Notes under the pieces: model-generated
Told to the model about the DNA's origin: nothing
The model's input: only the letters and a program-made list of their open reading frames with translations
Databases searched by the model: none
In this document: positions 26,663 to 34,876 of the stretch, piece after piece
Numbering within the stretch: the first letter of the stretch is position 1
Layout of the letters: each line of letters begins with the position of its first letter
Assembly (NCBI RefSeq): GCF_016905005.1
Contig: NZ_JADIKC010000003.1
Location: 558,001-622,000 of the forward strand
Direction of reading: 5' to 3'
DNA length: 64,000 bases
From: Dyella kyungheensis
Lineage (GTDB): Bacteria; Pseudomonadota; Gammaproteobacteria; Xanthomonadales; Rhodanobacteraceae
Made by a program: the position numbers and the translations under genes

Positions 26663-27832
26663 ATGTCCGCTCGCCTGAATCCCCTCGATCTTTATGACGT
26701 CCGTTCGATGCTCTCCGACGAGGAGCGCATGGTGCAGGACACCGTCGGTCGTTTCGTCGACGAGCGTGTGTTGCCGATCATCGGGGACTGCTTCGACCAG
26801 GGCCGTTTTCCCAAGGAACTGGTGCCGGAAATCGCCAGCCTGGGCCTGCTGGGCGCCACGCTTCCCGAGAAATACGGTTGCGCCGGCATGAACGGTGTCA
26901 GCTACGGCCTGATCTGCCAGGAACTCGAGCGCGGCGATTCGGGCCTGCGCAGCTTCGCGTCCGTGCAGAGCTCGCTGTGCATGTATCCGATCTACGCCTA
27001 CGGCACCGAAGAGCAGAAGACGCATTACCTGCCCAAGATGGCGGCGGGCGAGATCATCGGCTGCTTCGGCCTGACCGAACCGCACGGCGGTTCGGACCCG
27101 GCCAACATGAAGACCAACGCCAGGAAGGATGGCGGCGACTGGGTCATCAATGGCGCCAAGATGTGGATCACCAACGGCAACGTGGCGCAGATCGCGATCG
27201 TGTGGGCGCAGACCGAGGACGGCATCCAGGGCTTCATCGTGCCCACCGACAGCAAGGGTTTCACCGCGCAGGAAGTGCACAAGAAGATGAGCCTGCGCGC
27301 GTCGGTGACGTCCGGGCTGTTCTTCGACAACGTGCGCGTGCCGGAGGCGAACCGCCTGCCGAACGTGAAGGGCCTGAAGGGTCCGCTGGGCTGCCTCACG
27401 CAGGCCCGCTACGGCATCACCTGGGGTCCCATCGGCGCCGCGCAGGCGTGCCTGCAGGAAGTGCTCAACTACACCCAGGAGCGCATCCTGTTCGGCCGTC
27501 CGCTCGCTTCCAACCAGGCCGTGCAGATCAAGATGGCCGAGATGGCCCGCCGCATCACCATGGCGCAGCTGCTCTCGCTGCAGCTCGGTCGCCTGAAGGA
27601 TGCCGGCAAGATGCAGCCGACGCAGGTATCGCTGGCCAAGTGGAACAACTGCCGCATGGCCATCGACATCGCCCGTGAATGCCGCGACATCCTGGGCGGC
27701 GCCGGCATCACCACCGAGCACGTGGCCATCCGTCACGCGCTGAACCTGGAATCGGTGATCACCTATGAAGGCACCGAGACGGTGCATCAGCTGGTGGTGG
27801 GCCGCGAGTTGACGGGGATCAATGCGTTTTGA
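26663..27832 (+). CDS. gcdH: Glutaryl-CoA dehydrogenase
   Basis: A 389-residue FAD-dependent acyl-CoA dehydrogenase that oxidises and decarboxylates glutaryl-CoA to crotonyl-CoA in lysine and tryptophan breakdown. Family features: the FAD loop CFGLTEPHGGSDPANMKT, WITNGNVAQIAIVWA, YGITWGPIGAAQACLQEVLN with FGRPLASNQ, and the C-terminal GRELTGINAF, which parallels the GRAITGIQAF end of the human enzyme. The catalytic base is Glu369 in ITYEGTE, corresponding to Glu370 of the human enzyme. The ATG at 26663 gives the normal length; a 21-residue longer frame lacks support. A promoter is seen at 26600-26628. The other genes of a lysine pathway are not adjacent; a GNAT gene follows after 31 bp. Confidence 0.93.
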   Translation: MSARLNPLDLYDVRSMLSDEERMVQDTVGRFVDERVLPIIGDCFDQGRFPKELVPEIASLGLLGATLPEKYGCAGMNGVSYGLICQELERGDSGLRSFASVQSSLCMYPIYAYGTEEQKTHYLPKMAAGEIIGCFGLTEPHGGSDPANMKTNARKDGGDWVINGAKMWITNGNVAQIAIVWAQTEDGIQGFIVPTDSKGFTAQEVHKKMSLRASVTSGLFFDNVRVPEANRLPNVKGLKGPLGCLTQARYGITWGPIGAAQACLQEVLNYTQERILFGRPLASNQAVQIKMAEMARRITMAQLLSLQLGRLKDAGKMQPTQVSLAKWNNCRMAIDIARECRDILGGAGITTEHVAIRHALNLESVITYEGTETVHQLVVGRELTGINAF

Positions 27833-27863
27833 GGCCGCCCGGGCGTCGAGGTGAGAACGTTTC

Positions 27864-28403
27864 GTGAGTTGGCAAACGATCCGCATCGAAACCGAACGCC
27901 TCCTCCTGCGCCCGCCGCAGGCTGAGGATTTCGACGGCTGGGCCGCCAACCTGGCCGATGCCGAGTCCGCGCGTTTCATCGGCGGCCTGCAACCGCGGGC
28001 CGTCGCGTGGCGCGGCTTTCTCACCATGGTCGGCGCGTGGGCCATCCAGGGCTTCGGCATGTTCTCGGTGATCGAGAAGAGCACCGGTCGCTGGATCGGC
28101 CGCATGGGCCCCTGGTTTCCCGAAGGCTGGCCCGGTCGCGAAGTCGGCTGGGGGCTGGCGCGCCATGCCTGGGGCAACGGTTATGCGCTGGAAGGCGCCA
28201 CCGCCTGCATGGATTTCGCGTTCGATCAGCTGGGCTGGAACGAGGTGATCCACAGCATCGATCCGGCGAACGAATCGTCGAAAGCATTGGCGGCGAAACT
28301 GGGCTCCGCGCTGCGCGGCCCCGGCCGCCTGCCCGAACCGTTCGAGCACGTCGCCATCGAAATCTGGGCACAGACCCGCGAACAATGGCGGCAACGCGCA
28401 TGA
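27864..28403 (+). CDS. GNAT-family N-acetyltransferase (RimJ/RimL-like)
   Basis: A 179-residue acetyl-CoA-dependent acetyltransferase of the RimJ/RimL type. It opens with the typical IETERLLLRPPQAEDFDGW strand-helix, then IGRMGPWFPEGWPGREVGW, the acetyl-CoA loop region RHAWGNGYALEGATACMDF, and a NxxSxxLAxKLG-like end (DPANESSKALAAKLGS). The start is a GTG at 27864 with GAGGTGAG 9 bp upstream. It overlaps the next gene by 4 bp (ATGA), so the two are translationally coupled. The substrate (protein N-terminus or small molecule) is unknown. Confidence 0.9.
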   Translation: MSWQTIRIETERLLLRPPQAEDFDGWAANLADAESARFIGGLQPRAVAWRGFLTMVGAWAIQGFGMFSVIEKSTGRWIGRMGPWFPEGWPGREVGWGLARHAWGNGYALEGATACMDFAFDQLGWNEVIHSIDPANESSKALAAKLGSALRGPGRLPEPFEHVAIEIWAQTREQWRQRA

Positions 28404-28894
28404 GCCACGTCACGCCCGCGCTGTATGCCACCCTGGCCGAGATCGTGCCGGAGCTGCACGTGCACTGCGTGGAACCGTGGTGCGTGATCGGCAGCGCGGC
28501 CGCCTTGCTTGCTGGCGCCGATGTCAGCGTGGCCGATGTGGATCTGCTGGTGTCGCGCGCTGATGCGGATACTTTGATGACGCTGTGGGCTGAGCGACGC
28601 GAATCGGTTTACGAACCGGCAGGTGCCGAACGTTTCCGTTCGCATTTCGCACGCTTCCGCTTTCCGGGGCTGCCCGTCGAGGTGATGGGTGGGCTGGAGC
28701 TCGATCAAGGCGATGGCTGGAAGCCGGTGAAAGCACGACGGCTGACGCTGGCGGGCCTCAATGGCCTCGCCGTGCCGGTGCCTTCGCTCGACGATCAGAT
28801 TCGTATTCTTGAAAGCTTCGGACGTGAGAAGGACGTGCAGCGTGCGAAAGCGCTGCGCGCTCTGGCTTCCTCTCCCCTCCGGGGAGAGGACTGA
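28400..28894 (+). CDS. Nucleotidyltransferase-fold protein, C-terminus supplied by a repeat
   Basis: A 164-residue protein of unknown function. Residues 25-50 read WCVIGSAAALLAGADVSVAD then VDLLVSR, which fits the GS(x)n-DxD signature of minimal nucleotidyltransferases, with a later VEVMG strand that could carry the third acidic residue. The closing motif LDDQIRILESFGREKDVQRA resembles the HKL-type helices seen at the end of such proteins. The ATG at 28400 overlaps the GNAT stop. The last eight residues (SSPLRGED) and the stop codon lie inside repeat C at 28868-29001, so the natural C-terminus has probably been changed by the repeat. Which partner or RNA it modifies cannot be told. Confidence 0.65.
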   Translation: MSHVTPALYATLAEIVPELHVHCVEPWCVIGSAAALLAGADVSVADVDLLVSRADADTLMTLWAERRESVYEPAGAERFRSHFARFRFPGLPVEVMGGLELDQGDGWKPVKARRLTLAGLNGLAVPVPSLDDQIRILESFGREKDVQRAKALRALASSPLRGED

Positions 28895-29001
28895 GGTGAG
28901 GGGCGGGTGCTCGCGATGATGTTGCTACGAAGCTTGCTCCGAATAAGCCATGTCGCGACCGTGGCCCCTCACCCCAACCCTCTCTCCGGAGGGGAGAGGG
29001 A
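28868..29001. repeat. C/T-rich inverted repeat, copy C1
   Basis: Two arms, about 28872-28903 and 28965-28996, CTCCCCTCCGG then GGTGAGGGG, complementary over 32 bp with four mismatches. Each arm also has its own hairpin (CTCTCCCCTCC with GGGGAGAGG). About 60 bp lie between. The left arm overlaps the end of the nucleotidyltransferase-fold gene. It is of a different family from the A and B repeats, and only one copy is in the window. Confidence 0.75.
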
Positions 29002-29097
29002 GCAAATCCGCGCGCTTTTCGCGCTGCTTCGCTTCGAATTGACACATCATTTTCCAGCCGTCCAAACGGCCACTCGTTGACGAGACCTCCAGCCATC

Positions 29098-31365
29098 ATG
29101 ACCGCCATCCCGTACTCCCTCACGGCACGCCACAAGGGCTTCAACCGCGCCGAGATCGTCGACCAGAACTTCATCGAGTTCGTGCAGCTCTGGCAGGGCG
29201 ACGTGCAGGCACCGCTCGGCGGTCACTCGCCGGTGTTGCCGGGCAGCGCGCTGAACGGCCAGGGCTTCCGCGAGCTGCTGGAATCGCAGCTGATCAGCCG
29301 TCACCTCGACCTGATGGCACGCGTGCTGCGCGTGCAGAACAAGGTGTTCTACACCATCGGTTCAAGCGGCCACGAGGGCAACGCGATGGTGGCGCGCCTT
29401 ACGCGCCATACCGATCCGGCCTTCCTGCATTACCGCTCCGGCGGCTTCATGGCCGAGCGGTTCCGCAAACTGCCGGGCATGGACCCGGTGATGGATTCGG
29501 CGTTGTCCTTTGCCGCCAGCATGGAAGACCCAGCCTCCGGCGGCCGTCACAAGGTATGGGGCAGCAAGCCGTTGTGGGTGTTGCCGCAGACGTCCACCAT
29601 CGCCTCGCACTTGCCCAAGGCCCTGGGTACGGCAGTGGCGATCGAGCAGGCGCGCCGCATCGGCCACAAGCTGCCGATTCCGGAAGACAGCATCGCCATC
29701 TGCTCGTTCGGCGACGCCTCGTCCAACCATGCTACGGCGCAGACGGCCTTCAACGCCGCCGCGTGGACGGCTTACCAGAAGCTGCCCGCGCCCGTGCTCT
29801 ACGTGTGCGAAGACAACGGCATCGGCATTTCGGTGAAGACGCCGAACGGCTGGGTGGCGAACAACTTCCGCCATCGTGCCGACCTCGATTATTTCTACGC
29901 CGACGGCCTGGACCTGGCGGAAGGCTATGCGCAGGTGCAGGAGGCGGTGGAACATTGCCGCACCACGCGTCGTCCCACCTTCCTGCATCTGCGCACCACG
30001 CGCGTGATGGGCCATGCCGGCACCGATTTCGAGATCGAGTGGCGCAGCGTGGAAGAACTGTTCACCGTCGAGGCGAGCGATCCGCTGCTGCGTTCGGCGG
30101 AGATTGCGTTGTCCTCGGGTTTGTATACGAAGGAATCGCTGCTGGCGCTGTACGAAGCCACGCGCAAGCGTTGCTTCGAAGCGGCGGAGGATGCCGATCG
30201 CCGTCCGCGCCTGAGTTCGCTGGAGCAGGTGATGAAGCCGCTCGCGCCGTATACGCCGGCAGCGGTGAAAGCCGAGGCCGAGCGCACGGATTACCAGGAT
30301 CGCCGTCTCGCCACTTTCGGCGGCGAAACGAAGCTGCCGGAAAACCAGCCGCCGCGTCATCTGGCCATCCAGATCGGCCAGGCGTTACACGACATCATGG
30401 CCAAGTACCCCGAATCGCTGCTGTTCGGCGAAGACGTGGCCATGAAGGGCGGCGTGTACACCGTCACCAAGGGGCTGCACAAAGCCTTCAAGGGCAGCCG
30501 CGTGTTCAACACGCTGCTGGATGAAACCATCATCCTCGGCCTCGCCCAGGGCTATGCCAACATGGGCATGCTGCCGCTGCCGGAAATCCAGTACCTGGCG
30601 TATTTCCACAATGCATGCGACCAGATTCGCGGCGAAGCGGCCTCGTTGCAGTTCTTCTCCAACGACCAGTACCGCAATCCGATGGTGATGCGCGTGGCCA
30701 GCCTGGGTTACCAGAAGGGTTTCGGCGGCCACTTCCACAACGACAACTCGATTGCCGCGCTGCGCGACATTCCCGGCCTGGTGGTGGGCTGCCCCAGCCG
30801 TGGCGACGATGCCGCCACCATGTTGCGCACCATGACGGCGCTGGCCAAGGTCGACGGCCGTGTCTGCGCTTATCTGGAACCGATCGCGCTGTACATGACC
30901 AAGGATCTGTACGAAGCCGGCGACGGCCAGTGGCAGTTCGACTATCCGGCGCCGGGCGAGGCCATGACGCTGGGCGAGGGCCGCGTCTACCGCGACGAGG
31001 CCAACGACCTGGTGGTGTTCACCTTCGGCAACGGCGTGCCGATGGCCTTGCGCGCGGCCCGTGCCATCGAATCGGAGCTGGGCTGGAAGGTTCGCGTGGT
31101 GGACCTGCGCTGGCTGGCGCCTCTCAACAACGCCTTCATCGCGGCGCAGGCAAAGTCCGCCAAACGCATCATCGTGCTGGACGAAGGCCGGCGCAGTGCG
31201 GGCGTGGGCGAGGGCATCATCACGGCCATCGTGGAAGGCGGCTCGGGAGCGACACCGCTGGAGCGCGTGGTGGGTGCCGATACCTATACGCCACTCGCCG
31301 GTGCCGCCTTGCTGGTGTTGCCGGGCGATGCGGAGGTGGTGGCGGCGGCCCGCAAGTTCGCCTGA
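29098..31365 (+). CDS. Fused E1 alpha-beta subunit, branched-chain-type 2-oxoacid dehydrogenase
   Basis: A 755-residue thiamine-diphosphate enzyme in which the E1 alpha and beta subunits are one chain. The alpha half (to about residue 385) has SGHEGNAMVARLTRHTDPAF and the ThDP motif around SFGDASSNHATAQTAFNAAA followed by CEDNGIGISVKTP. The beta half starts near residue 420 with ALHDIMAKYPESLLFGEDVA, YTVTKGLHKAFKGSRVFN and DETIILGLAQGYANMG. It should decarboxylate a 2-oxoacid and transfer the acyl group to an E2 lipoyl domain, but no E2 or E3 gene is nearby. The ATG at 29098 gives MTAIPYSLTARHKGFNRAEI; the ribosome-binding site is weak. The gene ends with a GC hairpin at 31373-31390. Exact substrate is not deducible. 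Confidence 0.88.
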   Translation: MTAIPYSLTARHKGFNRAEIVDQNFIEFVQLWQGDVQAPLGGHSPVLPGSALNGQGFRELLESQLISRHLDLMARVLRVQNKVFYTIGSSGHEGNAMVARLTRHTDPAFLHYRSGGFMAERFRKLPGMDPVMDSALSFAASMEDPASGGRHKVWGSKPLWVLPQTSTIASHLPKALGTAVAIEQARRIGHKLPIPEDSIAICSFGDASSNHATAQTAFNAAAWTAYQKLPAPVLYVCEDNGIGISVKTPNGWVANNFRHRADLDYFYADGLDLAEGYAQVQEAVEHCRTTRRPTFLHLRTTRVMGHAGTDFEIEWRSVEELFTVEASDPLLRSAEIALSSGLYTKESLLALYEATRKRCFEAAEDADRRPRLSSLEQVMKPLAPYTPAAVKAEAERTDYQDRRLATFGGETKLPENQPPRHLAIQIGQALHDIMAKYPESLLFGEDVAMKGGVYTVTKGLHKAFKGSRVFNTLLDETIILGLAQGYANMGMLPLPEIQYLAYFHNACDQIRGEAASLQFFSNDQYRNPMVMRVASLGYQKGFGGHFHNDNSIAALRDIPGLVVGCPSRGDDAATMLRTMTALAKVDGRVCAYLEPIALYMTKDLYEAGDGQWQFDYPAPGEAMTLGEGRVYRDEANDLVVFTFGNGVPMALRAARAIESELGWKVRVVDLRWLAPLNNAFIAAQAKSAKRIIVLDEGRRSAGVGEGIITAIVEGGSGATPLERVVGADTYTPLAGAALLVLPGDAEVVAAARKFA

Positions 31366-31372
31366 GGGCAGC

Positions 31373-31390
31373 GCGGCGCTTCGGCGCCGC
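31373..31390 (+). terminator. UUCG-loop hairpin after the E1 gene
   Basis: GCGGCGC, TTCG, GCGCCGC: a perfect 7-bp stem closed by a UUCG tetraloop, 8 bp past the stop, followed by CTTGT. Likely terminator, with a weak T tract. Confidence 0.6.
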
Positions 31391-31437
31391 CTTGTCCATC
31401 GCGGTCCGGCATCGGCTGTTTCGCCAGGAGACCCGTC

Positions 31438-31965
31438 ATGGACTACCGTTCGATCGTCACGCTGGGTTTGCTGGCCGCTTGCGTGGCTTGCTCGGATCAG
31501 CATGAGCCGCAGGCGGCTGCAACGGCCGCGCCGTCTGCCGCGACGTCGGCGCCGACGCTGGCCGTCAGCAGCGGTGCCAGTTCGCCCGGTGGGCTGACCT
31601 ATCTCTACGACTTGATGCAACGCCCGGATTTCTCCACGGCGTTTGCGGCCTTGTCGGGTGCCGAGCAGTTGCCGGCATGGGCCAGCCAGGGCGGGGTGGC
31701 GACGCCGGCGCAGCAAGTGGTGATCGACGGCCATACCCAGATGCTGGCCGAAGCGTGCAAGCCGCACGATTGCCCGTCCGAACGCATCCTCATCCTCTAC
31801 GACGAAAACACCCACGCCATGTCCGGCCTGTTCGCGCGCCGCAAACCCGCGGCCTTGAACAATGCCGACAGCAACGATCCGGCCAACGATGATTTCATCT
31901 GGCTGGGCGCGCCCGACGATGCCTCGAGGCAGCTGCTGCAGCGCAAGCTCTATTCCCCGAATTGA
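31438..31965 (+). CDS. Ivy-family lysozyme inhibitor, lipoprotein form
   Basis: A 175-residue protein. AGGAG lies 8 bp before the ATG. The N-terminus is a lipoprotein signal (VTLGLLAACVAC, Cys about residue 18) followed by an Ala/Ser/Thr-rich tether of about 30 residues. The folded part matches Ivy: YLYDLMQRPDFSTAFAALSG, LPAWASQGGVATPAQQV, the inhibitory CKPHDC loop (about residues 108-113), RILILYDENTHAMSGLFARR, and FIWLGAPDDASRQLL. Ivy proteins plug the active site of C-type lysozymes in the periplasm and protect against host or predator lysozymes. The lipid anchor is unlike soluble E. coli Ivy. Monocistronic, followed by two REP-like repeats. Confidence 0.9.
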   Translation: MDYRSIVTLGLLAACVACSDQHEPQAAATAAPSAATSAPTLAVSSGASSPGGLTYLYDLMQRPDFSTAFAALSGAEQLPAWASQGGVATPAQQVVIDGHTQMLAEACKPHDCPSERILILYDENTHAMSGLFARRKPAALNNADSNDPANDDFIWLGAPDDASRQLLQRKLYSPN

Positions 31966-31980
31966 CGGTGACCTGTCCCT

Positions 31981-32072
31981 GTGGGAGCGCACCCTGTGCG
32001 TGACGGGCCTCGCGATAACCGATCAAAGAGGCGAGATCAGACGTGGCAGTCGCGCACAGGGTGCGCTCCCAC
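31981..32072. repeat. REP-like inverted repeat, copy B2
   Basis: Arms at 31981-32004 and 32049-32072 (GTGGGAGCGCACCCTGTGCG and its complement, one mismatch), with 44 bp inside. It forms a tandem pair with copy B3: the inside (CGATAACCGATCAAAGAGGC) and the trailing AAGGGTGAGGTGT are shared by both. Confidence 0.88.
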
Positions 32073-32119
32073 AAGGGTGAGGTGTTATCGCAGCGCCACC
32101 CGATGGCTGATGCCTCTCT

Positions 32120-32209
32120 GTGGGAGCGCACTTGTGCGCGACAGGTCTTGCGATAACCGATCAAAGAGGCGGGATTTGACGTGGCAGTCGCGCACAAGTG
32201 CGCTCCCAC
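32120..32209. repeat. REP-like inverted repeat, copy B3
   Basis: Perfect 23-bp arms at 32120-32142 and 32187-32209 (GTGGGAGCGCACTTGTGCGC and complement). It is a diverged direct repeat of copy B2, shifted 139 bp. It ends 22 bp before the PAP2 phosphatase stop, so it may act as the 3' end structure for that gene and for the Ivy gene. Confidence 0.9.
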
Positions 32210-32231
32210 AAGGGTGAGGTGTCAGGGGGCG

Positions 32232-33017
32232 TTACGGCGAACGCCGCATCCGCCACCACTCCGCACCGGCAATACACACCACCAGCCATGCCGATCCGCT
32301 GATATAACCAGCCACCACATCGCTGAAATAATGCACTTGCAGCACGATGCGGCTCAGGCCGATCACGCCGATCATGGCCACCGCGCCGGCAATCACCCAG
32401 CGATGCCAGCGGTGCGGCAGCACGCGCAGCAGCACATAGGCGAGCATGCCGTAGAACACGATGGCGCCGAACGCGTGGCCGCTGGGAAAGCTCCAGCCGT
32501 GCTCGACGATGAAGCCATGGTTGTGCAACGGGCGCGGCCGTTCGAACACGGCCTTCAGGCCGCTGTTGATGGGCACCACGCCCGCCATCGCGACGGTCCA
32601 GCAGGTGGCGAGCTGCAGGCGGCGCTGGAACAGCAGCACGGCCAGCACCACCACCGTGACAACGGCGACCGAACCGAGGTCGCCCAGGTGCGACACCGCC
32701 GCCACCAGCCGCAGCACGCCCGGCTGCAGGCTCGCGCGCAGATCCTCGGCCAGCGTTTCATCGAACGAGGGCAGCCAGCGCAGCGCTTCTTCCTTCAAGG
32801 CCAGCGCGATCGCCGCAAACAGCAGGCATAGGCAGACCAGCATGAGCAGCGCCGTGATGCCGCGCAGGGCGGTCGGCTGGCGGCCGGCGGCGAGGGTGGC
32901 CTGGCCGTGCTGGCGGTTCCATTGCCATGCCCGGTCGCCCACCAGCAGGGCGGCCACCAACAGCAGCGCCCAGATCGGCAAGGCGTGGGTGGCGATCCAT
33001 TCGACCAGTTCGTTCAT
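32232..33017 (-). CDS. PAP2-superfamily membrane phosphatase
   Basis: A 261-residue inner-membrane protein with about six hydrophobic segments. The three parts of the PAP2 signature are present: KAVFERPRP (KX6RP), FPSGHAFGA (PSGH), and SRIVLQVHYFSDVVAG (SRX5HX3D). The His of each of the last two motifs should be the acid-base and phospho-intermediate residues. Members dephosphorylate lipid phosphates such as undecaprenyl pyrophosphate or phosphatidylglycerol phosphate at the periplasmic face. The start at 33017 precedes the first membrane segment (LPIWALLLVAALLV). It is alone on the minus strand, divergent from the serine hydrolase at 33156. Confidence 0.9.
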   Translation of the reverse strand: MNELVEWIATHALPIWALLLVAALLVGDRAWQWNRQHGQATLAAGRQPTALRGITALLMLVCLCLLFAAIALALKEEALRWLPSFDETLAEDLRASLQPGVLRLVAAVSHLGDLGSVAVVTVVVLAVLLFQRRLQLATCWTVAMAGVVPINSGLKAVFERPRPLHNHGFIVEHGWSFPSGHAFGAIVFYGMLAYVLLRVLPHRWHRWVIAGAVAMIGVIGLSRIVLQVHYFSDVVAGYISGSAWLVVCIAGAEWWRMRRSP

Positions 33018-33155
33018 GCAGACTCCTCGATACAGCCGTGCATGATCCGGGTCGCGGCCCGTCGCGTCGAGATAGCGGCCAACATGACTTTCAGTGCTGG
33101 ATCAGGAAGCCCTTTGCCGCGATAGTGATGCGCTTTGCCGTGGCGGAGTTGCCGA

Positions 33156-34805
33156 ATGTTCCTGCGAACCCTTTCCCCGCGCCTGGTGGGCTGTGTTGCG
33201 CTGCTGGCGCTGACGGCACCGGCCTGGGCCCAGACCGCGCCCGCGACGGCCGCAACGCCTGCCGTCGCCACCAGCGCGCCGGCCTTGCCGGCCCAGCTGC
33301 AGGACTTCACCGCCTACGTCGATGCCGTGCGCAAGCAGTTCGATGTGCCGGGCATTGCCGTGGCCATCGTGAAGGATGGACAGGTGGTGCTGGAACAGGG
33401 CTACGGCGTGCGCGAACTGGGCAAGCCCGAAGCGGTGGATGCGCGCACGCGCTTCGCCATCGCCTCCAACACCAAGGCGTTCACCGCGGCGGCACTGCAG
33501 ATGCTGGCGGAGGAAGGCAAGCTCAACATGGATGATCGCGTGATCGATCATCTGCCGTGGTTCCAGATGTCCGACCCGTATGTGACGCGCGAAATGCGCG
33601 TCCGCGACCTGCTGGCGCATCGCAGTGGCCTGGGCCTGGGCGCGGGCGACCTGTTGTACTGGCCGCCCACCTCGTATTCCACCAAGGAAGTGGTGCAGCA
33701 CCTGCGCAACGTGCCGCTGGCCACCAGCTTCCGCAGCGCCTATGCCTACGACAACATCCTGTTCGCCGTGGCCACGCTGGTGATCGAGCAGGTGTCCGGC
33801 CAGAGCTACGCCGACTTCATCACCCAGCGCATCTTCAAGCCGGTGGGCATGGACGAATCGCTGATCGACATGAGCCAGCTCAAGCCGGGCATGGACGTGG
33901 CGATGGGCCACGCCAAGTTCAACTTCACCGAGTTGAAGCCGGTGCCGCCGATGGCCTGGTCGAACAATTCGGGTGCCGGCGGCATCTACGCCAGCGTGCA
34001 CGATCTGGCCAAGTGGATGAACGTGCAACTCGCCGGCGGCAAACTGCCGGACGGCAAGGCCCTGTTCTCCGAAGACAGCCAGAAGCAGATGTGGTCGATG
34101 CTCACGCCGATGAAGATCTCCGAGCCGCCGGTGCCGGAGCTGCAGGCCGCGCGTCCGAATTTCGCCGGCTACGGCGAAGGCTGGTTCCTCTCCGATTACC
34201 AGGGCGCGCGCCTGGTATGGCACACCGGCGGTTGGCCCGGCATGGTCTCGCGCATCACGCTGGTGCCGGAACTCAAGCTCGGCGTGGTGGTGTTGACCAG
34301 CCAGGAATCGGGCGCTGCATTCAACGCGGTGACCTATCGCGTGCTCGATGCCTATCTGGGCAAGGACAAGAAGGATTGGCTGGCCGCTTACGCCGCCGCG
34401 GTGAAGAAGTCCGAAGGCAACGCCGACGACAGCTGGAAGACGCACGAGAAGGCGCGCGACAAGAACGGCAAGCCGTCGCTGCCGCTGTCGGGTTACGCGG
34501 GCACCTTCAAGGACCCGTGGTACGGCGACATCGTGGTGAGCCAGCAGAACGGCAAGCTGCGCATGCGCTTCTCCAAGACCGCGCAGCTGGTGGGCACGAT
34601 GACGCCGTGGCAGCACGACACCTTCATCGTGCGCTGGGACGATCGCGCGCTCAACGCCGATGCGTTCGTGAACTACGCGCTGGATGCCGACGGCAAGGTT
34701 CGCGAGGTGCGCATGCAGCCCGTCTCGCCGCTCACCGATTTCAGCTTCGACTTCCAGGATCTGCGCCTGTCGCCGGCCAAGACCACGACCTCCGGCACGC
34801 CCTGA
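33156..34805 (+). CDS. Secreted serine hydrolase, class C beta-lactamase/DD-peptidase fold
   Basis: A 549-residue exported enzyme. The ATG at 33156 has GGAG 9 bp upstream and opens a signal peptide (LVGCVALLALTAPAWAQ). The beta-lactamase-fold domain spans about 45-390: the nucleophile motif SNTK at Ser104-Lys107, YDN with Tyr near 198, and HTGG near residue 355. The C-terminal 150 residues look like a DUF3471-type domain (LSGYAGTFKDPWYGDIVV). Relatives are esterases or peptidases as often as beta-lactamases, so the activity is unassigned. A likely secreted alpha/beta-hydrolase follows after 71 bp and another after that, which suggests a set of envelope or extracellular hydrolases. Confidence 0.87.
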   Translation: MFLRTLSPRLVGCVALLALTAPAWAQTAPATAATPAVATSAPALPAQLQDFTAYVDAVRKQFDVPGIAVAIVKDGQVVLEQGYGVRELGKPEAVDARTRFAIASNTKAFTAAALQMLAEEGKLNMDDRVIDHLPWFQMSDPYVTREMRVRDLLAHRSGLGLGAGDLLYWPPTSYSTKEVVQHLRNVPLATSFRSAYAYDNILFAVATLVIEQVSGQSYADFITQRIFKPVGMDESLIDMSQLKPGMDVAMGHAKFNFTELKPVPPMAWSNNSGAGGIYASVHDLAKWMNVQLAGGKLPDGKALFSEDSQKQMWSMLTPMKISEPPVPELQAARPNFAGYGEGWFLSDYQGARLVWHTGGWPGMVSRITLVPELKLGVVVLTSQESGAAFNAVTYRVLDAYLGKDKKDWLAAYAAAVKKSEGNADDSWKTHEKARDKNGKPSLPLSGYAGTFKDPWYGDIVVSQQNGKLRMRFSKTAQLVGTMTPWQHDTFIVRWDDRALNADAFVNYALDADGKVREVRMQPVSPLTDFSFDFQDLRLSPAKTTTSGTP

Positions 34806-34876
34806 CCAATAGCAGGGGTGGTGCGTGCGGGACGCCGCCTATAGTGGTGGCGTCCCCGCGATGGAGTTCCTGTTGC

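Noticed and set aside
33156-34805. Annotating the serine hydrolase as an AmpC beta-lactamase
   Set aside because: The catalytic motifs belong to the whole class-C fold family and the protein has an additional C-terminal DUF3471-like domain; activity cannot be read from the sequence.
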